A stretch of DNA of 15,513 nucleotides from an uncultured Methanobrevibacter sp. (GTDB taxonomy: Archaea > Methanobacteriota > Methanobacteria > Methanobacteriales > Methanobacteriaceae): positions 1 through 15,513 of the forward strand of contig CACZNW010000116.1 in the NCBI GenBank assembly GCA_902782595.1, written 5' to 3'. The position numbers and the translations under genes were made by a program. The notes beneath the pieces are model-generated. The model worked only from the letters and a program-made list of their open reading frames with translations. It searched no databases and had not been told where the DNA came from. This document shows, piece after piece, positions 8,601-14,019 of this stretch (position 1 is its first letter; every line of letters begins with the position of its first letter).

Positions 8601-10528
8601 AGGTTTACAAGAGTCTTATTAATCAAATATGAATCATCGGAATTGATAATCCACTGATATGTGTTGTTTACAGAATTTGAATACTCAAAAGACCCTCCGA
8701 TATCATAACCCTGATTATACAACTGATAAAGCAGTTCAAAAGTACTGTTGAAAACATCCAAATAGGAAGCGCCTATTTCGGCTTTACCCGGCGGATAATT
8801 ATAAAGCATTATTGCCACTTTTTTATCGGAATTATTTAAATCATGTAAATCTGCCCATTTACAGTTTAGCTGAACCATCTTATCAACGCCTTCCTGGATA
8901 ACGTGAGAGTTACCCAATGAATCAACGTAAGACAAAGCGACCTGACCGAACACACCTTCAAAACTTGGATAAGTTACCATGAATGTCCATTCGACCTGAG
9001 GTCCCAATTCACTCAGATAGCTGTATTCTGAAATTTCAACAATTCCTTTTAAAACATGCAGATCTATGTCGGTTAAATCAGGTTCGGCAGTCCCATTGGC
9101 ATAATCCAGAGACCAGCTGCATAGGGAATTTACCGCTGAAATGCCCACAGATGAAAGTGAAGCTATTTTGTTTAAAATTGAAGACATAGGAGGCTGTGTT
9201 CCTGTTTTAAACACATTGAATGCAGGTCTTCCGTTAGCTTCATATCCTCGGATAAGGGCATCGGAAACTTCTTCACCCCCATAATAGGAAGCAATAGCTA
9301 TAAACGGCTTATCCGGATGAAATTTGGCAATATAATCATTTTCAAATTTCTTGAACAGTGCTGTTGGGTCCAGTTCCTCAATCAGCCAGTCAACATAATT
9401 TTCAGTCATCCAGTTCAAACTGCCGTCGGAACTGTGAGTATAACCCGGATTTTCACAAATCCACTGATTAATAAGTTTTCCTTCAGGCACCAATGTATAT
9501 AAACCTAAATCAGGATGATAAAAACCACATTCAGGAGACATTAAAGGCGCATTATTCTCATCGAGAGTCGGATTAACATATTTCTCGGGATTAATCAGAT
9601 AGCGAACATAATCCAGATAGTTTTTCATGTTGCTTTGCAGGATGTCGGATTCGGCAATGTCTCTTGCCTGGAAATATGAACCGATGTATGTGTTTTCAAT
9701 TGTATCGAAAGTATTGTTCTCGGCTGATGCTCCAACTATATGAATGCCCGTGTTGTTTAAAATCTGTTTTGAAAATACACTGAACGTGTATGCGACATTA
9801 TATTTTGCATTGGCCGGAGATCTTGCCAGAAGTTCCTTCAGATACTGGGCTGTGAGAACACTGTATGCTGATTCTGAAAACATGTCTATATGAATGTAAT
9901 TTGCATAATCAACCAGCCATGCTCTGGATTTGTCGAAATCTGTTGTGCTGATATAAGCTATTCTTTTTGACATGTTCATCAGCAAGTCAACTTTTTCGTT
10001 GTGGGAGTTATAGTCTACCAGAAGGAGTATGTCGGGGACAAACTGAATTCCCTTTATATCGACCGTTCCGCTTTTTTTGGTGAAGTCAATATTGTCATAA
10101 ATCAACGGTTCGTAGGTGGAATATGAAACTTCCAGACAATAATTGGAAGATCCCAAACCCGTGATTTTAACATTTCCGTTTGAATCTGTTTTATATGTTG
10201 AAATCAGGTTTCTGTTAGAATCAAAAACCTTTACTGTTGCTCCCTCAAGATTAAATCCGTCTTCACTCCATGTTTTGCCATTTTCATTATAGGAATCTTT
10301 TACATTAACGACATTAATTACATTATTTCCCGCTTCAAGGATTCCCTCATCTGACTGAGAATCATGTACTTTTGGAACATCAGAAATTTGCCCCGTTTCT
10401 TCCAACTCACATGGAACATTCACCACATCAGACGCTGTTTCATTGTCTCCTGCAAACACCCCGCTTACAGTAAATACAAGCAATATTGAAATAATTAATG
10501 CGAATAATAGTTTTTTATCAGTTTTCGT
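5612..10528 (-). CDS. Cell-surface CobN/BchH-like protein with signal peptide and C-terminal membrane anchor
   Basis: Related to the large subunit of cobaltochelatase/magnesium chelatase (CobN, PF02514). Length is 1638 residues if ACG at 10528 is the start. Order: signal peptide (KTDKKLLFALIISILL..., cleaved near VFA-GD), a carboxypeptidase-regulatory-like beta domain at about 80-150, and the CobN region at about 160-1500. Visible family motifs are YPPGKAEIGA (about 575), FQPSRGWEEVQDYH (about 737), GTHGTLEWLPG (781-791), a PYIVSNPGEAMVARDRSSA block just after it, and CCHHTC (1461-1466). A Ser/Gly/Gln-rich linker leads to one membrane helix (about 1610-1629) and an NDRDYDDY tail. Known CobN inserts Co2+ into a corrin with ATP-driven CobS/CobT in the cytosol. 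An exported form cannot use those partners, and none is seen here. Binding of tetrapyrroles, corrinoids or metal at the surface is inferred. Canonical core motifs are retained, so it does not look degraded. An alternative TTG start at 10483 would truncate the signal peptide. Confidence 0.85.
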   Translation of the reverse strand, partial: TKTDKKLLFALIISILLVFTVSGVFAGDNETASDVVNVPCELEETGQISDVPKVHDSQSDEGILEAGNNVINVVNVKDSYNENGKTWSEDGFNLEGATVKVFDSNRNLISTYKTDSNGNVKITGLGSSNYCLEVSYSTYEPLIYDNIDFTKKSGTVDIKGIQFVPDILLLVDYNSHNEKVDLLMNMSKRIAYISTTDFDKSRAWLVDYANYIHIDMFSESAYSVLTAQYLKELLARSPANAKYNVAYTFSVFSKQILNNTGIHIVGASAENNTFDTIENTYIGSYFQARDIAESDILQSNMKNYLDYVRYLINPEKYVNPTLDENNAPLMSPECGFYHPDLGLYTLVPEGKLINQWICENPGYTHSSDGSLNWMTENYVDWLIEELDPTALFKKFENDYIAKFHPDKPFIAIASYYGGEEVSDALIRGYEANGRPAFNVFKTGTQPPMSSILNKIASLSSVGISAVNSLCSWSLDYANGTAEPDLTDIDLHVLKGIVEISEYSYLSELGPQVEWTFMVTYPSFEGVFGQVALSYVDSLGNSHVIQEGVDKMVQLNCKWADLHDLNNSDKKVAIMLYNYPPGKAEIGASYLDVFNSTFELLYQLYNQGYDIGGSFEYSNSVNNTYQWIINSDDSYLINKTLVNLISLYNLTQLIFDMNNKGSWAKGLLNTYVEENWDYLMEHHQLISLSDFEYLTSDVNDDLFNQMISYWKDGLGPAMVYKEKYIVIPGVWFGNVFVTFQPSRGWEEVQDYHSLTIPPHQQYVAFYKWMEKTAKMNAIISMGTHGTLEWLPGINLGAFPGDWTFELTLIPTVYPYIVSNPGEAMVARDRSSALLITHMTPAMVSSELYGNYTTLKNYINYYNEQINLNVSANAESYKEMILELAPSLGFRNISGDETFQNWIDELHIYLDDMEDDFNTFGLHHLGKILTGYELAEEVITIVTSQTKIYDQLLGFLYPKLKDLKFYDDIQGNLKYQSEADEIKSFLKGYATRLVEGESAKNLNKQFGIGEGTGLYNSTLYCEDIITNIQLNNEWNAILLALSGRYVKAGLFADPSYGDSIPTGYDGYASDPTRMPSQAAYNSAVRIVDMLLANYYEQHGKWPELTSLILWGTEISRTEGIGVAEFMYFLGCKPVWADNGKVLGVEQIPIEDLTITLNNGSVVNRPRIDVFASMVTNNKDWITWMLRAVEFAANAEGENETNNYVIKHYAENPHLDRLFGLPGNVLEGTGMSNLIPNTADWSIDSINEYAMDVYLNKVSYSWTLDEKGNIVVTKQRDTYEYLLDNVDVITQNFDSSWRLFDSDDYYDWFGGLYNAANVLKEKSGKAKPDTAFFDIRNKNKYISRTYQEELDFEIRSILLNPQYYNALVKTPAGMNAYASRFQNFYATTVLGGEKLNRELGNQLSDTILSINSGVNSNTLAAGSQSSMAWMIYMAQQGLWDGDASAVQKLVDAYMQSVIDYGVACCHHTCKNLAWNSEIIQLSSLTPAQKQKFAEILAQATETEPLYQMDKEMDTQGSQGNNGKGAESGETGNQNANVLSNSTSQQSKSDGSNSGGKTAVGLDASESGNAKSAADSSSSQDASSGGESTGGVKSYEISEKSVAKSSSSTESSMPIFVIIAVILLIAIFLVGYLRNDRDYDDY

Positions 10529-10540
10529 TTTTTCACCTCC
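10526..10540 (-). promoter_or_regulatory. Strong ribosome binding site with non-standard ACG start codon
   Basis: GGAGGTG (10540-10534, minus strand) is followed by five A and then ACG (10528-10526), AAA, ACT, GAT. The frame from ACG encodes a complete signal peptide. The GTG inside the site is in another frame and stops after 13 codons. The first conventional in-frame start, TTG at 10483, lacks a ribosome binding site and begins in the middle of the hydrophobic core. ACG is one T-to-C change from ATG. Confidence 0.6.
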
Positions 10541-10608
10541 TTTACAGTCAGTTAAAACTTAATAGCAAAATAAATTTTTTACTATAAGTTTAAATTTGAT
10601 TTGAAAAC

Positions 10609-10617
10609 ATATAAAAT
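10609..10617 (-). promoter_or_regulatory. Candidate TATA box for the CobN-like gene
   Basis: TTTTATATG on the minus strand resembles the methanogen TATA box. It would place transcription start roughly 25 bases downstream, giving a leader of about 55 nt. The match is not unique in this AT-rich gap. Confidence 0.4.
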
Positions 10618-10676
10618 TAACTAAACTTAATGAAAATTAGGCCTTGTTAAAATATAATATACACAAAGAAGATACA

Positions 10677-10684
10677 TTTATATA
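10677..10684 (+). promoter_or_regulatory. TATA box for the DUF1002 gene
   Basis: TTTATATA is a perfect archaeal TATA box, preceded by the purine-rich AAAGAAGATACA where a B-recognition element is expected. Transcription would begin near 10705, leaving a short leader that contains the ribosome binding site GAGGTG at 10721-10726. Confidence 0.6.
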
Positions 10685-10732
10685 TTTAAATAAAATAAAT
10701 AAAATGTACTAAAACATTAAGAGGTGAATTTG

Positions 10733-11569
10733 ATGCGCAAGATAATGATACTGTTAGCAATAATCCTCGTGGGAATGCTTATTCCAGCAGGATTTTCAAC
10801 CAGTGACAAACAAGTTGTAATAACATATGGTGAAACCACCTACAACAATGCCGATTATAAAAATACAGTGAACACCTTTTTCACAAACAATGCAGGAGTC
10901 GATTTAAAAACAATTGATGCAGAAATCATCAAAGCAGTCGAAGTAAATAAGATTTCAAGTTCAATTACAGGTAAAACCTACTCCTCAAGTCAGATATTTT
11001 CCTCCGCACTGGTGGATTTAAACGACAATGACAATCTGGAAGTGAGCGTGGACAAATCAAAAATCACCACAATAACCGGAGACATGTATCTGTCCGCCTT
11101 AAAATCAGCAGGAATCACATCCGGACACGTTTATGTGACAAGTCCCGTAGAGGCAACCGGAGAATCTGCACTTGCAGGAGTCATGAACTCATATGAAGAA
11201 GTAACCGATGTTGAAATTCCGGATACCGTAAAAGAAGCTGCCAACAAGGAAATCTACACACAGGCAGACATTGTTAAAAACTCAGACATTGACGCTGACG
11301 AATTATCCAAACTGGTCGACGATGTAAAAGAAGAAGTGCAGACAAACAATGTTACAGACCATAAAGTTATCGTGAACATTATCAATAACTATACTATTAA
11401 CAATAACATCAGCATTTCAAACAGCGACATTGAAAACCTTGCAACAAGTATAGAACAGACCCAGAATGTTCAGGGTGACGTGAATAATTACCAAAGCGAA
11501 GTATCTGACATTTTGAACAGTACTGACGAAAATAATGGAGATGGATTGTTGAATGGATTATTGAATTAA
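10733..11569 (+). CDS. Secreted DUF1002 family protein
   Basis: The protein has 278 residues. ATG at 10733 is chosen because GAGGTG (10721-10726) lies 6 nt upstream; an earlier GTG is part of that site. MRKIMILLAIILVGML starts a signal peptide ending near GFS-TS. The mature protein opens with VVITYGE and contains ITGDMYLSALKSAGI followed by VTSPVEATGESALAGVM. These blocks are characteristic of DUF1002 (PF06207, includes Bacillus YpuA), a family of secreted proteins of unknown function. The second half is acidic and predicted helical, with Asn-rich stretches (NIINNYTINNNI). The tail ends in GLLNGLLN, whose codons form part of the terminator hairpin. There is no membrane anchor. The gene is divergent from the CobN-like gene across about 200 bp, so shared control is possible but unproven. 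Confidence 0.85.
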   Translation: MRKIMILLAIILVGMLIPAGFSTSDKQVVITYGETTYNNADYKNTVNTFFTNNAGVDLKTIDAEIIKAVEVNKISSSITGKTYSSSQIFSSALVDLNDNDNLEVSVDKSKITTITGDMYLSALKSAGITSGHVYVTSPVEATGESALAGVMNSYEEVTDVEIPDTVKEAANKEIYTQADIVKNSDIDADELSKLVDDVKEEVQTNNVTDHKVIVNIINNYTINNNISISNSDIENLATSIEQTQNVQGDVNNYQSEVSDILNSTDENNGDGLLNGLLN

Positions 11570-11589
11570 TCCATTAAACCAATTTTTTT
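11552..11589. terminator. Shared hairpin terminator between convergent genes, followed by T7 on the plus strand
   Basis: AATGGATTA (11552-11560) and TAATCCATT (11567-11575) form a perfect 9-bp hairpin with loop TTGAAT. The right arm contains the plus-strand TAA (11567-11569) and two bases of the minus-strand stop (11576-11574). T7 at 11583-11589 makes it a good terminator for the DUF1002 gene. The minus side has no T-run, so its effect on the convergent gene is uncertain. Confidence 0.6.
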
Positions 11590-11900
11590 AACTCGTTGAG
11601 ATTTACCTCAATGAACTTTTTATTTTTTGGGTCGGCCAGTATTTTATACTGTTTCAGCCCTGTTTTTGTGTAAGCTTCAGCCAATAAATCCTGCAGATAG
11701 TCAACATCACTGTTAAGCATGATATGCAACTTGTTTTTCTGCTCATCATTGAGTTTGTTTAAATGATCCTCAATACGTGACTGGAACTTTTGAACCACAT
11801 TCGAATTCCTTTTTGCCATTCTCTTTAAAACGAATGATGGAGCCAGTGAAAAGAGATGCTCATATTCTTCAAGATCTTTATATGAAATTTTATCTTCCAT
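11574..11900 (-). CDS. Small hypothetical protein (108 residues), probably helical
   Basis: I do not recognise this protein. It starts MEDKISYKDLEEYEHLF and has no signal peptide or membrane segment, so it is likely cytosolic. Heptad-like stretches (VQKFQSRIEDHLNKLNDEQ, DYLQDLLAEAYTKTGL) predict mostly alpha-helix, and many charged residues suggest a soluble helical bundle. Its 3' end lies 4 bases from the DUF1002 stop. The ATG at 11900 is preceded by ATT and then eight G (11911-11904), with an out-of-frame ATG just before the G-run. The G-run could act as a poor ribosome binding site. No better start is seen upstream, and a later start at MAKRN would remove a quarter of the protein. Codon use matches its neighbours, so it is probably a real gene, likely lineage-specific. 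Confidence 0.7.
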   Translation of the reverse strand: MEDKISYKDLEEYEHLFSLAPSFVLKRMAKRNSNVVQKFQSRIEDHLNKLNDEQKNKLHIMLNSDVDYLQDLLAEAYTKTGLKQYKILADPKNKKFIEVNLNELKKLV

Positions 11901-12162
11901 AATCCCCCCCCATTATATAATTTAGATTACGAATTATTAATATTTTGGCATGTCTGAAACCCACGGCGGTACTCCTATCAGCAACTTGACAATGTTCTCA
12001 GTCTGATTGATACAACATCAAAGTGCATTATTCACAGAAACTTAGCGTAATATGCTTAGTCTATGAAGCGGGAAAATAAGAGATAATTTATACTGAATAT
12101 CAAACAGATACAATTTGAACATCAGGGTTAAAAACTGGAGAATTCTTGCACAATATGTTAAA
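11901..12162. other. Intergenic gap with G8 tract and possible gene remnant
   Basis: No intact gene is seen here. Next to the 108-residue gene lie the G8 tract and an ATTATATAA sequence (11913-11921, minus), which is too close to the ATG to be an ordinary TATA box for it. About 11937-12014 is noticeably more GC-rich than its surroundings and encodes a plausible C-terminal peptide on the minus strand. Positions 12015-12162 have stops in all frames. No terminator hairpin for the ATPase gene was found. Confidence 0.5.
11937..12014 (-). pseudogene. Possible remnant of the 3' end of an unidentified gene
   Basis: A 25-residue open stretch ends in IVKLLIGVPPWVSDMPKY and TAA. Its composition (Trp, paired Pro, GC-rich codons) looks like the C-terminus of a real protein, unlike random AT-rich sequence. 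A TGA precedes it and no longer open frame leads into it. The parent protein was not recognised, and the call is speculative. Confidence 0.25.
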
Positions 12163-13362
12163 TTAAACCCTATAAGGATAAATTCCCTTTTGAGAATATT
12201 CAATTTCCAACCATCTTTTAAGTAACATTTCTGAAATTTCATATTTCCCATTATTAAAGCGAATTAGATTCAAATTTTGCAATTTATTTAACTTATCGCT
12301 TAAGGAACCTGATTTGACATTTAATTTACGGGCAAGGTCAACCCTTTTTAAAGGCGAATCAATTAATGCAATTATCAAATCCTTTTCTTTTAAACTTAAA
12401 CGGTTCCATTCATTAATCAAATGATTTCCAATCAATGAAATGTTATTATCAAATGCATCTACTACTTTATTTTCATCCAATTCTTGATTAACTGGAAGTT
12501 GCCGTGCAAAAGTGTTAATATAATATGGAATACCAGATGTGCAACTATAAAATCTTTCAAAACCATCGGATGTGAATTTTAGTTCTGATGCCCTTTCCTT
12601 AAGATAATTGCGAGTTGTCTGTTTTGAAAAAGGATTAATATTTATTGTAAGCATCCTTCCGCCAAATGCACCGCTATGCCCCGCAATCTCTGAAATCAGA
12701 TTATCCTGCAATCCCATTGACCCGCTTAATATGTATGCCACATTCCTTTGTTCAGTTACATATCCTCTAAAATTCCATAGAAATGAATCCAGATAATTGC
12801 CCAATTCTTTGATTACCTGAAATTCGTCAATAATAATAATCATCCCATCAATTTTATTTTTGTTATGTTCATAAATTTCCTGAGGCAATCTAAAAACAAA
12901 ATCCCTATATTTTTCCAAATCCCTTTCTGTTTCAATAATTGGAACTGGAATGGAAATATCAAAAGCACTTGCAACTACCATATCTTTTAATTTGAAGTTG
13001 TTAGTCTTGAAAAACTTATTTATATGAACATCTAAAGTATCTAACCCTTTTAGATGAGCTTCTTCAATAATTTTTCCATAATAAAAATCAAATAATCCCT
13101 TAAGAGACATATTATTCTTTTGATATGTTTGGGATGTGCTGAAATCCATATATGCAACCATATAATTTTCATTCATAAATTGTTTGATTTTATTTAACAG
13201 AACTGTTTTACCAACACCCCTGATGCCAGTCACTAAAATATCCGGAGCATTATTTTCACTTGTAGACTGCAAAAGTTTTGTTAGATTACTTATTTCCTGT
13301 GTTCTGTTAAAGAATTCTTCATCAGTTAAGATTTTGCTGTTTCCCCAAGGTAAATTAGACAT
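12163..13362 (-). CDS. Archaeal P-loop ATPase with C-terminal winged helix (PF01637-like)
   Basis: The protein has 399 residues. ATG at 13362 is chosen because GGTG lies 5 nt upstream (GGTGATATC then ATG); a start 27 bases earlier lacks a ribosome binding site. Residues 46-53 are Walker A (GIRGVGKT) and 174-180 are Walker B (MIIIIDE). YILSGSMG (210-217) matches a sensor-1 strand, and GGRM (234-237) may supply an arginine finger. The C-terminal 335-375 region (RVDLARKLNVKSGSLSDKL) is a winged-helix-like DNA-binding segment. This is the layout of the AAA+/STAND-related archaeal ATPase_2 family, whose members are numerous in methanogens and mostly lack a known role. It has no signal peptide and is cytosolic. 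It stands alone between intergenic gaps. The repeated motif at its promoter is consistent with autoregulation. All nucleotide-binding motifs are intact. Confidence 0.85.
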   Translation of the reverse strand: MSNLPWGNSKILTDEEFFNRTQEISNLTKLLQSTSENNAPDILVTGIRGVGKTVLLNKIKQFMNENYMVAYMDFSTSQTYQKNNMSLKGLFDFYYGKIIEEAHLKGLDTLDVHINKFFKTNNFKLKDMVVASAFDISIPVPIIETERDLEKYRDFVFRLPQEIYEHNKNKIDGMIIIIDEFQVIKELGNYLDSFLWNFRGYVTEQRNVAYILSGSMGLQDNLISEIAGHSGAFGGRMLTININPFSKQTTRNYLKERASELKFTSDGFERFYSCTSGIPYYINTFARQLPVNQELDENKVVDAFDNNISLIGNHLINEWNRLSLKEKDLIIALIDSPLKRVDLARKLNVKSGSLSDKLNKLQNLNLIRFNNGKYEISEMLLKRWLEIEYSQKGIYPYRV

Positions 13363-13740
13363 GATATCACCAAGATGATTAATTTTCAATTACATAATAA
13401 TATCTATGTTACCTACAATATATAATGTTTTTTATGTTATGTAACCGATTTTATGTTATATATAATATGTAATAGAATTTGCATTACATTTAGAAAGATA
13501 TGTAAAAATAGGAAAATCAGCTTAAAAATAGAAAATAATTAATATTTCAAGCATGTTAAGAGTAACCCATACGCATTTGTCCATGTTACTACGATGAAAA
13601 CATACATCAATTATCATATAATTTTAATGGATTGGATAAAAAATAAGATGATTACAATACTGAAATAGAAAAAAGAATATGAATATTAAAATTATAGACA
13701 AAACAAAAAGAAAAAGAAAAAAAATAGAGAGGGCTAATCT
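13363..13740. other. Gene-free AT-rich region upstream of the ATPase
   Basis: This stretch of about 380 bp has no credible gene; the longest plus-strand reading from an ATG in 13510-13701 is under 20 codons. Its right end is the terminator of the third adhesin-like gene. The left part (13390-13505) contains five ATGTAA/TTACAT hexamers plus a TATA-like box. The middle (13510-13700) shows nothing I can interpret. Confidence 0.5.
13401..13446 (-). promoter_or_regulatory. Promoter of the ATPase gene flanked by two repeats (candidate operator)
   Basis: On the minus strand ATTATATAT (13426-13418) is a TATA-box candidate, giving a leader of roughly 35 nt. It is flanked by GGTTACATAACATA (13446-13433) and GGTAACATAGATA (13413-13401), two related direct repeats offset by about 32 bp, near three helical turns. 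The arrangement suits a repressor or activator that controls access to the TATA box. The regulator is unknown. Confidence 0.4.
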
Positions 13741-13749
13741 CTATTTTTT
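13702..13749 (-). terminator. 12-bp hairpin plus T-rich tail, terminator of the third adhesin-like gene
   Basis: On the minus strand AAAAAATAGAGA (13749-13738) and TCTCTATTTTTT (13730-13719) pair perfectly around a 7-nt loop. The TAG stop lies in the first arm. A T-rich tail (CTTTTTCTTTTTG) follows. This is the strongest terminator in the window. Confidence 0.75.
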
Positions 13750-14019
13750 AACTGTAATTTTTTTGCTTACTACATCTTGACCATATGCAACTTTATAGAC
13801 ATATTTTTTACCAATTTTAAGTTTATTGATAACACTCTTTTTGATTGTGAATGTTGCAACACCTTTTTTGTTGGTTTTTGCATTATATTTTTTGCCGTTG
13901 AATGTCAAAGTTATTTTTTTACCCTTTTGCACTTTTTTAGCAATTGTTTTTAATTTAACTTTGATTTTCAAGGATTTAGCTGATTTTTTAACTTGGAGGT
14001 TTTTAGCAACAACAATACT
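13741..14019 (-). other. Lys-rich C-terminal Ig-like module of the third adhesin-like protein
   Basis: The final 92 residues contain 29 Lys and one Asp. The block FNGKKYNAKTNKKGVATF corresponds to IKGKKYKAKTNKKGIATV in the 1528-residue protein. A shared wall-binding role is inferred. Confidence 0.65.

Noticed and set aside
10481..10483. TTG as start of the CobN-like gene
   Set aside because: It has no ribosome binding site and starts in the middle of the signal peptide core, losing the Lys-rich segment that lies in frame just upstream.
11937..12162. Small RNA or tRNA in the GC-richer gap
   Set aside because: I found no cloverleaf, no paired C/D box motifs at convincing spacing and no terminator.
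12042..12251. 69-codon minus-strand frame overlapping the end of the ATPase gene
   Set aside because: It overlaps the ATPase coding sequence out of frame, lacks a ribosome binding site and looks like a chance frame.
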